Position numbers and translations under genes: made by a program. A DNA stretch of 64,000 nt from Rhizobium mesosinicum (GTDB lineage Bacteria; Pseudomonadota; Alphaproteobacteria; Rhizobiales; Rhizobiaceae): the NCBI RefSeq assembly GCF_019511345.1, contig NZ_JAEUAK010000013.1, positions 1 through 64,000 of the forward strand, given 5' to 3'. The notes beneath the pieces were generated by a model that saw only the letters and a program-made list of their open reading frames with translations, was not told the origin of the DNA and made no database searches. Numbering within the stretch: position 1 is the stretch's first letter; each line of letters starts with the position of its first letter. Shown here piece by piece: positions 24,262 through 35,114 of the stretch.

Positions 24262-27200
24262 ATGTTCAAGAAAGTCCTGATCGCCAACCGGGGCGAAATC
24301 GCCGTCCGCGTCGTCAAGACACTGAGGCGGATGGGCATTGCCTCTGTCGCTGTCTACTCCGATGCCGACCGCTTCGCCATGCCCGCCATGATGGCGGATG
24401 AAGCGGTCCGCCTCGGGCCGGCACCGGCCAGCGAAAGCTATCTCAATGTTGACGCCGTCATTGCCGCCTGCAAGGCGACAGGAGCCGAAGCAGTGCATCC
24501 CGGCTATGGATTTCTGTCGGAAAATATCGGTTTTGCCAAACGCCTTGCCGCCGAAGGCATCGCCTTCATCGGTCCCCGCCCCGAACACCTCTCTTCCTTT
24601 GGCCTGAAACATACGGCGCGAGACCTTGCCAAGGCGAGCGGCGTGCCGCTTTTGCCCGGCACCAGCTTACTTTCGAGCGCCGAGGAAGCGCTCGCTGCGG
24701 CCGAGACAATCGGCTATCCCGTGATGCTGAAAAGCACGGCCGGCGGCGGCGGCATCGGCATGCAGCTCTGCGCCGATCCGAAAGGCCTGACGGCCTTGTT
24801 CGAAAGCGTGCAGCGTACCGCGCGGGCAAGCTTCGGCGATGCGCGCGTCTATATCGAACGTTTTGTGGCGGAGGCCCGGCATGTCGAGGTACAGATTTTC
24901 GGCGACGGCAAAGGCAAGGTCATCGCGCTTAGCGAGCGCGATTGCTCGCTGCAGCGACGGAACCAGAAGGTGGTCGAGGAGACTCCGGCCCCCGGCCTTT
25001 CGGCAGCAACCCGTGCCCGTCTGCACAAGGCTGCAGTCGATCTCGGCGCTGCCGTCTCCTATGAATCCGCCGGTACCGTCGAGTTCATCTATGACCCGGT
25101 CCGCGAGGAATTCTACTTTCTCGAGGTGAATACCCGCCTGCAGGTCGAACATCCCGTCACCGAGGCCGTCTTCGGCATCGACCTTGTTGAATGGATGATC
25201 CGCCAGGCTGCCGGCGAGGATGTGCTCTCGGATAGTGAAGCTTTGAGGCCTCAGGGAGCGGCGATCGAAGTGCGCGTCTATGCCGAGATGCCGCATGCGG
25301 ATTTCCGCCCGAGCGCGGGTCTGCTGACAGAAGTCGTCTTTCCTGACGACGTGCGCATCGACGGGTGGATCGAAACCGGCACCGAAGTGACGCCTTTCTA
25401 TGATCCGATGCTGGCCAAGATCATCGTTTCCGCCGAGGACCGTCCGGCGGCGATCGAAAAGCTGAAGGCAGCGCTTAGGATTACATCGCTATCCGGCATC
25501 GAAACCAATCTGCATTATCTTCGCGCCATTGTCGGCTCCGAACTTCTTGCCAGCGGCAAGGTTGCAACGACGGCACTGCGCGATTTCTCCTTCCTGCCCG
25601 ATGTCGTCGAGGTGATTGCACCCGGCGCGCAGTCGAGCATTCAGGAACTGCCGGGCCGGCTTGGTCTCTGGCATGTCGGCGTGCCACCGAGCGGTCCGAT
25701 GGACGAACGCTCTTTCCGTCACGCCAACCGTCTCGTCGGCAATGATGATACAGTTACGGCGCTGGAGCTGACGGTGTCCGGCCCGGTACTGAAATTCCAT
25801 ACGGACACGGTGATCGCACTCGCCGGCGCCAGAATGGCGATGAGTGTCGATGGCGTAAGACTGCCGCATGATGAGCCGGCCACCATTCGCGCCGGTCAAA
25901 CCCTTTCGATCGGTAGCATCGATGGTCCGGGGCAGCGGGCCTACCTTGCTGTGGCAGGCGGGTTTGCCGCTCCTGTCGTGCTCGGCTCACGCGCCACCTT
26001 CGGGCTTGGTCAGTTCGGCGGCAACGCCACCGGTGCGCTGAAGACAGGACATGTGCTGCATCTTGCCCGTCAGGCCGCAGCCCAGCCGCCGAAGCCGGCG
26101 ACAGAGCCGGCGGATCTGACGCGCGATTGGGACGTCGGTGTCGTCTATGGTCCGCATGGCGCACCCGATTTCTTTCGGGATGGCGATATCCGGGCCCTGT
26201 TTTCAACGAGCTACGAGGTACATTTCAACAGCGCCCGCACCGGCGTGCGCCTGATCGGCCCGGCACCGAAATGGGCTCGCAGCGATGGCGGCGAGGCTGG
26301 TCTCCACCCTTCCAACCTCCATGACAATGCCTATGCGATTGGCGCGATCGATTTCACCGGCGACATGCCGATCATTCTTGGCCCCGATGGGCCGAGCCTT
26401 GGCGGTTTCGTCTGCCCGGCGGTGATCGCCCGTGATGAACAATGGAAGATGGGCCAGTTCAAGCCGGGTGATCGCATCCGCTTTCATCCCGTCGCGCGGC
26501 CCGAAGATCCCATCGCCGGTCCGGTGGTGCATCGGGCGAAGGAGGAAGCCGGCTCGCCTGTTATCGGCAAACGCGAGGATGGACCGGTCTCGGTCGTCTA
26601 TCGCCGTCAGGGCGATGACAATCTGCTGGTCGAGTACGGGCCGATGACGCTTGATATCGCCCTGCGGCTGAGGGTGCACCTCTTGATGCAGGCCGTATCC
26701 GAGGCCTGCCTGCCCGGCATCATCGACCTCACGCCCGGCATCCGCTCATTGCAGATCCATTATGACGGCACGACCCTGACCCGCAAACGCCTAATCGGCC
26801 TGCTGGCTGAGATCGAGACTAGCCTGCCGGCCGCCCAGGACGTCAAGGTGCCAAGCCGCATCGTACATCTGCCGCTATCCTGGAACGATCCGGATGCGGA
26901 ACTTGCCATGCGCAAGTATCAGGAACTCGTGCGGCCGAATGCGCCCTGGTGCCCGTCCAATATCGAATTCATTCGCCGTATCAACGGGCTGGCGGATGAG
27001 CAGGCCGTGCGCGACGTCGTCTTCAATGCGAGCTATCTCGTGCTCGGCCTCGGTGACGTCTATCTTGGCGCACCGGTCGCGACCCCGATCGATCCGCGCC
27101 ACAGGCTGGTGACGACGAAATACAATCCCGCCCGCACCTGGACGCCGGAAAATGCCGTTGGTATCGGCGGGGCCTATATGTGCATCTACGGCATGGAAGG

Positions 27201-27801
27201 TCCCGGCGGTTATCAGCTTTTCGGCCGCACCATCCAAGTGTGGAACACCTGGCGGCAGACACCAGTCTTTGCCAAGGGCAAGCCCTGGCTGCTGAACTTC
27301 TTCGATCAGATCCGCTTCTTTCCCGTCAGCCACCAGGAGCTGACGGAGGCGCGCAGTGCTTTCCCATATGGCGGCTATCCTGTGAGGATCGAGGAAACGG
27401 AATTTTCCTATGCCGCTTACGAGAGGGAGTTGCGGGTCAATGCCGCCTCGATCGGAACCTTCAAGGCAAGCCAGCAGGCGGCCTTCGATGCCGAACGCCA
27501 ACGTTGGAAGGAGGCGGGCCTCGACAGCTTTGTCACGGACGAAGGCGCAGGTGAAAGCCTGGACGGAGATATTCCCGAGGGATGCTTCGGCATTGCCAGC
27601 GCCGTACCCGGCAATATCTGGAAACTGCTGGTCGAGCCGGGCGCACCGGTTGCGGCCGGCGACACGCTTGCCATCATCGAATCCATGAAAATGGAAATCA
27701 ACGTTACCGCGCATGCGCCGGGCCGTGTCCGCGACCTGCGCGCCGGACCCGGACGAAACGTCAAAGCGGGCGATATCATTGTTGTTTTAGAGGAGTGCTG
27801 A
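24262..27801 (+). CDS. Biotin-dependent urea/guanidine carboxylase
   Basis: A 1179-residue multidomain carboxylase. Residues about 1-445 are biotin carboxylase (KVLIANRGEIAVRV at the start, ATP-grasp KSTAGGGGIGMQ, EVNTRLQVEHPVTE). About 455-780 is an AHS2/KipA-like carboxyltransferase domain (ELPGRLGLWHVGVPPSGPMDER), and about 790-1010 an AHS1/KipI-like domain. The C-terminus is a biotinyl domain with ESMKMEINV and biotin-accepting K1143. The length is normal for urea carboxylase. In this riboswitch and DUF1989 context guanidine is the more likely substrate, giving carboxyguanidine at the cost of ATP and bicarbonate. It starts 2 nt after the preceding stop. Confidence 0.93.
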   Translation: MFKKVLIANRGEIAVRVVKTLRRMGIASVAVYSDADRFAMPAMMADEAVRLGPAPASESYLNVDAVIAACKATGAEAVHPGYGFLSENIGFAKRLAAEGIAFIGPRPEHLSSFGLKHTARDLAKASGVPLLPGTSLLSSAEEALAAAETIGYPVMLKSTAGGGGIGMQLCADPKGLTALFESVQRTARASFGDARVYIERFVAEARHVEVQIFGDGKGKVIALSERDCSLQRRNQKVVEETPAPGLSAATRARLHKAAVDLGAAVSYESAGTVEFIYDPVREEFYFLEVNTRLQVEHPVTEAVFGIDLVEWMIRQAAGEDVLSDSEALRPQGAAIEVRVYAEMPHADFRPSAGLLTEVVFPDDVRIDGWIETGTEVTPFYDPMLAKIIVSAEDRPAAIEKLKAALRITSLSGIETNLHYLRAIVGSELLASGKVATTALRDFSFLPDVVEVIAPGAQSSIQELPGRLGLWHVGVPPSGPMDERSFRHANRLVGNDDTVTALELTVSGPVLKFHTDTVIALAGARMAMSVDGVRLPHDEPATIRAGQTLSIGSIDGPGQRAYLAVAGGFAAPVVLGSRATFGLGQFGGNATGALKTGHVLHLARQAAAQPPKPATEPADLTRDWDVGVVYGPHGAPDFFRDGDIRALFSTSYEVHFNSARTGVRLIGPAPKWARSDGGEAGLHPSNLHDNAYAIGAIDFTGDMPIILGPDGPSLGGFVCPAVIARDEQWKMGQFKPGDRIRFHPVARPEDPIAGPVVHRAKEEAGSPVIGKREDGPVSVVYRRQGDDNLLVEYGPMTLDIALRLRVHLLMQAVSEACLPGIIDLTPGIRSLQIHYDGTTLTRKRLIGLLAEIETSLPAAQDVKVPSRIVHLPLSWNDPDAELAMRKYQELVRPNAPWCPSNIEFIRRINGLADEQAVRDVVFNASYLVLGLGDVYLGAPVATPIDPRHRLVTTKYNPARTWTPENAVGIGGAYMCIYGMEGPGGYQLFGRTIQVWNTWRQTPVFAKGKPWLLNFFDQIRFFPVSHQELTEARSAFPYGGYPVRIEETEFSYAAYERELRVNAASIGTFKASQQAAFDAERQRWKEAGLDSFVTDEGAGESLDGDIPEGCFGIASAVPGNIWKLLVEPGAPVAAGDTLAIIESMKMEINVTAHAPGRVRDLRAGPGRNVKAGDIIVVLEEC

Positions 27802-27804
27802 CTC

Positions 27805-29610
27805 ATGCTGCCGACCATTCTTGATCTGACAAGCCTTCGCGCAGCCTATGAGGCCGGCCAAAGCCCGCTCGATGTCATCGAAACCGTCATTACACGTCGT
27901 GCCGCCTCGAAGGATCCGGCAATCTTCATCACGCCGACGCCCGAGGATACATTGCGGGCTGAAACACGAGCTCTGATGGAACGTGCCCCCAAGCCGAACA
28001 GCCTGCCGCTCTGGGGTATTCCCTTTGCGGTGAAAGACAATATCGACGTGGCGGGGCTGCCGACCACCGCCGCTTGCCCGGCTTTCGCCTATCATCCCGA
28101 GAAGGACGCAACTGTCGTTGCACGGCTGCGGGCGGCAGGTGCGATCGTGATCGGCAAGACCAATCTCGATCAGTTCGCGACCGGCCTCAACGGTACGCGC
28201 TCACCCCACGGGGCGCCGCGATCGGTCTTCGATGCCGACTACATCTCCGGCGGCTCGAGCTCCGGCTCAGCGGTGACGGTGGCGTCCGGCGTCGCCACCT
28301 TCGCGCTCGGCACGGATACGGCCGGTTCGGGCCGCGTGCCGGCCGCTTTCAATAATCTCGTCGGCATCAAGCCGACACCAGGACTGCTGTCGAATACGGG
28401 CGCCGTACCGGCCTGCAAGAGTGTCGACTGCATCACCATCTTTGCCGCGACTGTCGGCGACGGCGTCTCAATCCGCAAGGTTGCCGAGGGCTTCGATGCG
28501 GCCGACTCGTTTTCCAGGCGTGCCAAGCCGGCTTCCCTTCCGGTCGCGGGCCTGCGCGTCGGCGTTCTCGACGGCGCAGAGCGGGAGTTCTTCGGCGATG
28601 CCAACGTTGAAGCCCTCTACGATCAGGCAATCGAGCGGGCCGAAGCGCTCGGCGCGACGATCGTTCCCTTCGATTATGCGCCCTTCCGTGAGGCGGCTTC
28701 TCTCCTCTATGACGGCCCATGGGTTGCCGAGCGCCTGGCGGCCGTCGAAGATTTCCTGTCGAGTAACGCCACCGATTTCGATCCCACGGTTCGCAAGATC
28801 ATCGAAGGCGCGAAAGGCAAGACTGCCGTCGAAGCCTTCAATGGCCGTTACAAGCTCGAAGATCTCAGGCGCAAAACGGAAGAGGAATGGGCAAAGGCCG
28901 ATCTATTGCTGCTGCCGACAGCACCGACGACTTATAAGGTTGCAGATATGCTCGCCGACCCCATCGTGCTCAACGGCCGGCTCGGTCGCTACACGAACTT
29001 CGTCAATCTGCTCGATTGCGCGGCGATCGCCATTCCCGCCGGCTTCGGCGCCAATGGCCTGCCGGGTGGCGTGACACTCGTTGCGCCAGCCTTCACCGAC
29101 GATGCGCTGGCTCCTCTTGCCGATGCGCTGCATCGCGCAGCCGCAGCCGGGATGGGTGTCGACCGCGCTGCGGCTATTCCCGAGGAGAGCCGTGTCGCCT
29201 CGCTGACAGACGATACCATCGACATCGCCGTGGTCGGCGCGCATCTGACCGGCATGCCTCTCAATCATGAGCTGACGACATTGGGCGGCAAGTTTGTAAG
29301 GACGTGCCGCACCGCAGGTGATTACCGCCTCTTCCTGCTCCCGAATACCATCCCGCAGAAGCCCGGCCTCCTCCGCGAACCGGGATATGACGGGCATGGA
29401 CTGGAGATTGAGGTCTGGGCGCTGCCACCGGAGGGCTTCGGCCGTTTCGTTGCCAAGATCCCTGCCCCGCTCGGCATCGGCAAGGTCACGCTCGAGGATG
29501 GCTCCAGCGTATCGTGCTTCCTCTGCGAAGCCCATGCGGTAAAGGACGCAGAAGAGATCACGGCACTCGGCGGCTGGCGGGGCTATATGCGCAGCATATC
29601 TGTTGTCTGA
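27805..29610 (+). CDS. atzF: Allophanate hydrolase
   Basis: A 601-residue amidase-signature enzyme. The Ser-cisSer-Lys triad is K77 (FAVKDNIDV), S151 (ISGGSSSGSAV) and S175 (DTAGSGRVPA), spaced exactly as in characterised AtzF. The C-terminal domain (about 455-601), with FLLPNTIPQKPGL and VSCFLCEAHAVKDAEEIT, is the extra decarboxylation domain of full allophanate hydrolases. The product is two ammonium plus two CO2 per allophanate, so the operon yields assimilable nitrogen from guanidine. It starts 3 nt after the carboxylase stop and is the last operon gene. Confidence 0.95.
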   Translation: MLPTILDLTSLRAAYEAGQSPLDVIETVITRRAASKDPAIFITPTPEDTLRAETRALMERAPKPNSLPLWGIPFAVKDNIDVAGLPTTAACPAFAYHPEKDATVVARLRAAGAIVIGKTNLDQFATGLNGTRSPHGAPRSVFDADYISGGSSSGSAVTVASGVATFALGTDTAGSGRVPAAFNNLVGIKPTPGLLSNTGAVPACKSVDCITIFAATVGDGVSIRKVAEGFDAADSFSRRAKPASLPVAGLRVGVLDGAEREFFGDANVEALYDQAIERAEALGATIVPFDYAPFREAASLLYDGPWVAERLAAVEDFLSSNATDFDPTVRKIIEGAKGKTAVEAFNGRYKLEDLRRKTEEEWAKADLLLLPTAPTTYKVADMLADPIVLNGRLGRYTNFVNLLDCAAIAIPAGFGANGLPGGVTLVAPAFTDDALAPLADALHRAAAAGMGVDRAAAIPEESRVASLTDDTIDIAVVGAHLTGMPLNHELTTLGGKFVRTCRTAGDYRLFLLPNTIPQKPGLLREPGYDGHGLEIEVWALPPEGFGRFVAKIPAPLGIGKVTLEDGSSVSCFLCEAHAVKDAEEITALGGWRGYMRSISVV

Positions 29611-29720
29611 ACCGGGGGCGGCGGTGAGATTCATACTTTGGCTGCTGATGAATGGACTGGTGGCGCGCGCGAGCGCGCTACATGCACAACCGATACATTC
29701 CACCGATCGCAATGATGATC

Positions 29721-29738
29721 GACCGCCTTCCGGCGGTC
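29721..29738. terminator. Stem-loop between convergent allophanate hydrolase and cyclase genes
   Basis: GACCGCC (29721-29727) and GGCGGTC (29732-29738) form a 7-bp stem with a TTCC loop, in the 156-nt gap between convergent genes. There is no T-run on either side, so termination is uncertain. Confidence 0.4.
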
Positions 29739-29766
29739 GCGCAGAACCGGATGGCCGAGCCCAATA

Positions 29767-30948
29767 TCAATCGGGCCAACCGTAAATTGCGGCAGGACGA
29801 GCAACACCTTTGAGCGGAAATATGCCGGCTTTCTCGAAACGGCCTGGCGCCTGCAAGACGAAATCGGCGGATGCCAGCAGGCTGTGGCCGATATCGTCCG
29901 CCAGCCTCTCCATGCGCGCCGCCTCGTTGACCGCTCTGCCGATGGCGGTGAAATCAAGACGGCGGGCCGCGCCGACGTTCCCGTAGAACACTTCACCGAC
30001 GTGAAGGACGATATCGACGAGAAGCGCCGGCTCTCCCGCTTCCGCTCGCCTGCGATTGACGTCAGCATTGGCGTATATGGCCGCTCGTGCCGCCGACAGA
30101 GCGCGGCCGCATGCCTCGGCCGGGTTGTCGATATCGGCAGGGAAGATGGCAAGCAGACTGTCGCCCATGAACTTCAGGATCTCGCCGCCTTCCTGTTCGA
30201 CCGGAGCGCCGATAGCTTCGAAGTGCTCGTTGAGCCAGGCGACGATGCGTTCGGGCCGATGCTTTTCATTGAGCGACGTAAAGTTCTTGAGATCGGCAAG
30301 AAGGATCGCGGCATAGACCGCCGTACCGTCGCCGCGCCTGATATGACCGCTGAGGATATTTTCGCTGGTTCTTGTGCCCGTATAGACAGCAAGGACATCT
30401 CTCGCAATCCGCGTCGTCGCGATGCGGCAACAGGCGAGTGAGAGCGCCGGCACCAACCTCTCCAGATCGGCAATCAGACTATTCGAAAAGCCATCGGGAT
30501 CATCCACGGCGATTGAGAAACTGACGCCCGCCAATCTCGTATCGCCGGGGAATGGAACAAGCCTCATCAGATAATCGGTAGCTCCGAGTTCCGCCAGCTC
30601 GGTCAGGAGTGGAATCCGCGGAGCATCCGGTCCCGGCGGCAACCGCCAACGCGCATATTGCTGATTGTTTTCCAGGAGGTAGGAGATGGGGGAGCGCCGG
30701 AACAATTCCTGACCCGCTTCATCATGCCCTTGAACCTCTGTCGAGAAACCGGAAGAACGATACCAGGCAACCGAAATTCCCCGCTGCAGAGGATCGATCG
30801 ACGGCATCGCGATCGATGCACGAAGGATTGGACATCCGAGATCCGTCAGTCGTTTCGCAACGCCCAGCAAAAGCGTCTCAATGGTATCCGCAGATAGTCC
30901 TTCGGCAATGATCCAGTCTATCAGGTCTTGCAAGCGCGGCATTGTCAC
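29767..30948 (-). CDS. Class III adenylate cyclase
   Basis: A 393-residue soluble protein. Residues about 210-393 form a class III cyclase domain: the first metal Asp is in AAILLADLKNFTSL, the second in KFMGDSLLAIFP, and the transition-state Asn/Arg segment is RAVNEAARMERL. K in GGEILKFMGD and D in RRLDFTAIG are the adenine-selecting residues, pointing to cAMP and not cGMP. The N-terminal 200 residues have no membrane segment and look like a small-molecule or protein-binding sensor of a type common in rhizobial cyclases. It is a single gene, convergent with the guanidine operon. Confidence 0.85.
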   Translation of the reverse strand: MTMPRLQDLIDWIIAEGLSADTIETLLLGVAKRLTDLGCPILRASIAMPSIDPLQRGISVAWYRSSGFSTEVQGHDEAGQELFRRSPISYLLENNQQYARWRLPPGPDAPRIPLLTELAELGATDYLMRLVPFPGDTRLAGVSFSIAVDDPDGFSNSLIADLERLVPALSLACCRIATTRIARDVLAVYTGTRTSENILSGHIRRGDGTAVYAAILLADLKNFTSLNEKHRPERIVAWLNEHFEAIGAPVEQEGGEILKFMGDSLLAIFPADIDNPAEACGRALSAARAAIYANADVNRRRAEAGEPALLVDIVLHVGEVFYGNVGAARRLDFTAIGRAVNEAARMERLADDIGHSLLASADFVLQAPGRFEKAGIFPLKGVARPAAIYGWPD

Positions 30949-31173
30949 GGTCCCTCTGGCCTCCGGATTTGATGGAGGTCTGTCGTTCTACCGCAATTTC
31001 GTCCGCCGTCCATCGCGGCGGCAGACAAGCGCCGTTGCAAATCTTCAACGCTCGCAATGGTCGATGGAACAAAATCGGCGCTGCTGCGTATCTTCCCTCT
31101 GGGACGCACAAAAACCTGTTATCGCTCTAACAAGAAGCACAACCCCACTTCGAGGAAGGAAAGGAATGTGTCT

Positions 31174-31371
31174 ATGACCGCACGGATTGCTGAAGTTGTG
31201 CCGCATGACGATCACGTGGTTACGGCCAAGGAAGCCTTGGAGGGGCTATACTTAAGGCTTGAAATGGAGGCGGAGGTTCGGCTCGTTGCCGCGGCATTGC
31301 GCGCCGGTTGGACGGCGGACGAAGCGCTTGACGCGATCGACCAGCTTCGAGCCGACGATACCAAGCACTAA
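31174..31371 (+). CDS. Small acidic protein of unknown function
   Basis: 65 residues, acidic, with no cysteine or membrane segment. The C-terminal half, RLVAAALRAGWTADEALDAIDQLRADD, looks like a helical pair. GGAAAGGA lies upstream; a GTG two codons earlier (31168) is an alternative start. It is transcribed divergently from the cyclase gene. I do not recognise a family, but coding is plausible given codon usage and the ribosome-binding site. Confidence 0.5.
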   Translation: MTARIAEVVPHDDHVVTAKEALEGLYLRLEMEAEVRLVAAALRAGWTADEALDAIDQLRADDTKH

Positions 31372-31442
31372 GCGCTCCCGGCGCCGACAGTTTGCAGACC
31401 GTGGCAGCGATGAACCCTAGCAGCTACGGCTGACAGGGGTCA

Positions 31443-33278
<1,836 letters not shown>

Positions 33279-33310
33279 GATCGCTTCCTTAGTTTATCCT
33301 GATATTCTGA

Positions 33311-34507
33311 TCAGTCCGGCCACTTTAGAACGCCTTCGAAGCGACGCTTGCTGCGGTTTTCGATCGGCGTCGCGATGATCTCGTTGGAGGCACGTGCCTT
33401 GTCGAGCTCTTCAGCCAGACGACTGGCAACGATCTTCTCCTGGCCCGGATGCAGATTGCAGGGATCAAGATAGAAGTAGCGGTGCTCGACCTCATGGTCG
33501 CGCACGATGATCGGCGGAGAACCACCGCCGAGCGCGTCGGCGAGATCCCAGGCGGTGATATGCGCTTCTTCGGTATCGATGATCACGCGCATGCGATCGA
33601 GCGGGTTGTTGGTCGGATCCGGCTCGATCAATGCAGTTACGCCGGGGCGGCCATCGAGTGTCTGTTTCCAGAGGTTGAGATAGCTTGTTTCACGCTCACG
33701 GATGCCGGCATGGTCCCGCCTTTCCCAGGCCTCAAGTGCTGCCATGACGCCGAAGATGCTTTCCTTGCCGACCTTCATGCCGCGGCCGACGCCCATGTTC
33801 TGGAGGAAGGCGTTGCGCACCAATTCCTTCTTGCCGGCAACGATGCCCGAAGTCGGACCGCCCAGGAACTTATGGCCGGAATAGAGCACCACATCGGCCC
33901 CCTGTTCCAGGAAGATCTTGAGATCATATTCCGAGGCAGCATCGACGATGACGGGAACACCCCTGGCATGAGCGATCTCGACGAATTCCTTGAGGTTCAG
34001 CAGACCATAATCCACGACATGGTGCGAAACGACATAGACGGCAGCCGCCGTCTTTTCGGTAATCGCATGCTCCATGTGGAAACGATGCGTGGAGGTTGCC
34101 TGACCGACCAGCACCACCTTGCCGCCGGCAAGGCGGATCGCCTGATCGACCGGCGCGCCATAGCTGACGACGTGGCCCATCTGGACAAGGACTTCATTCT
34201 TCTCCGGAACGACATCGGGCAGCTTCTCAATGGCGAGAAGATTATTGCCCGTGATCGCGCCCGCGACAGCGAGCGATATGCCGGCCGAGCAGGAGGCGGT
34301 GACGAAACCCGCCTCGCCGCCGGTCAATCGGGCAATGACGGCACTCGCCTTGCGCTGCAAATCGTTGATTTCGACGAACTGCGGCAGGATCGACGACATG
34401 GCGGCAATCGCCTCGGGAACGACGATCGAAGCGCCGAGGCTGGTCATCGTGCCGGAAACGTTGATGACCGGGCGAAGGCCGATCGATGTGCGGATGTCCT
34501 CAGACAT
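33311..34507 (-). CDS. SelA-like PLP-dependent enzyme
   Basis: A 398-residue fold-type I PLP enzyme of the SelA-like/D-glucosaminate-6-phosphate ammonia-lyase group. It starts GLRPVINVSGTMTSLGAS, the family hallmark. The probable Schiff-base lysine is K213 in VVLYSGHKFLGGPTSG, and the PLP Asp is in VPVIVDAASEYD. The ATG at 34507 has GGAGA upstream; an earlier in-frame ATG at 34543 lacks support. It could eliminate ammonia or another group from an amino acid or amino sugar. Adjacent RidA is consistent with an enamine/imine intermediate. Confidence 0.82.
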   Translation of the reverse strand: MSEDIRTSIGLRPVINVSGTMTSLGASIVVPEAIAAMSSILPQFVEINDLQRKASAVIARLTGGEAGFVTASCSAGISLAVAGAITGNNLLAIEKLPDVVPEKNEVLVQMGHVVSYGAPVDQAIRLAGGKVVLVGQATSTHRFHMEHAITEKTAAAVYVVSHHVVDYGLLNLKEFVEIAHARGVPVIVDAASEYDLKIFLEQGADVVLYSGHKFLGGPTSGIVAGKKELVRNAFLQNMGVGRGMKVGKESIFGVMAALEAWERRDHAGIRERETSYLNLWKQTLDGRPGVTALIEPDPTNNPLDRMRVIIDTEEAHITAWDLADALGGGSPPIIVRDHEVEHRYFYLDPCNLHPGQEKIVASRLAEELDKARASNEIIATPIENRSKRRFEGVLKWPD

Positions 34508-34558
34508 GGGTGTCTCCAATTTCAATCTGTTGGGCCGGAACAATCATGCGCATCCTCA

Positions 34559-35077
34559 TTAATCCCTGAGCGCGACGATCGCCTCGATTTCAACGGTGAT
34601 ATTGCCCGGTAGCGATCCGAAGCCGACGGCCGAGCGGGCATGTTGTCCAACCTCTTCGCCGAAGACATCGATAAGGAGGTCCGAGCAGCCGTTGATGACC
34701 GAGGGATGGTCGACGAAATACGGCACGGCATTGACCATGCCGAGCAGTTTGACGACACGCTTGACGCGGCTGAGATCGCCGAGCGCATCATGCATGACGG
34801 AAAGCAGATTGATGCCGGTAAGTTTTGCATGTGCATAGGCGGCTTCGACGCCGACCTCGTCGCCGACCTTGCCGACATGCATGAATCCATCAGCCTCGCG
34901 CGGCCCCTGCCCCGACAGGTAAAGCATGTTGCCCTCCTGCACATGGGTAACGAAATTGGCGATTGGCGGCGGTGGGGCAGGAAGTTCTATGCCAAGCGCT
35001 GATAGTCGCTCATAGGGCGTTGCGCTGGGTTGAACTGCGGTAACGGGCGGGCCGGCGGTGGCGGGAGACTGGTTCAC
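34559..35077 (-). CDS. RidA/YjgF family protein
   Basis: A 172-residue RidA-superfamily protein, which hydrolyses reactive enamine/imine intermediates released by PLP enzymes. The key Arg is present (about residue 148, in QHARSAVGFGSLP), as is the terminal VEIEAIVAL. The GTG at 35077 is chosen because AGGAG stands 6 nt before it; an ATG at 35092 overlaps that ribosome-binding site. It is longer than typical RidA (about 130 residues) because of an N-terminal Pro/Ala-rich stretch. Placement next to the SelA-like gene fits detoxification of that enzyme's product. Confidence 0.85.
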   Translation of the reverse strand: MNQSPATAGPPVTAVQPSATPYERLSALGIELPAPPPPIANFVTHVQEGNMLYLSGQGPREADGFMHVGKVGDEVGVEAAYAHAKLTGINLLSVMHDALGDLSRVKRVVKLLGMVNAVPYFVDHPSVINGCSDLLIDVFGEEVGQHARSAVGFGSLPGNITVEIEAIVALRD

Positions 35078-35114
35078 GCAAACTCCTATCATGCGATTCT
35101 TTTATGCTCTGGTT

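Noticed and set aside
24262..27801. Plain urea carboxylase of a urea amidolyase pathway
   Set aside because: The guanidine riboswitch and DUF1989 pair favour guanidine; the urea name is kept only as a family label.
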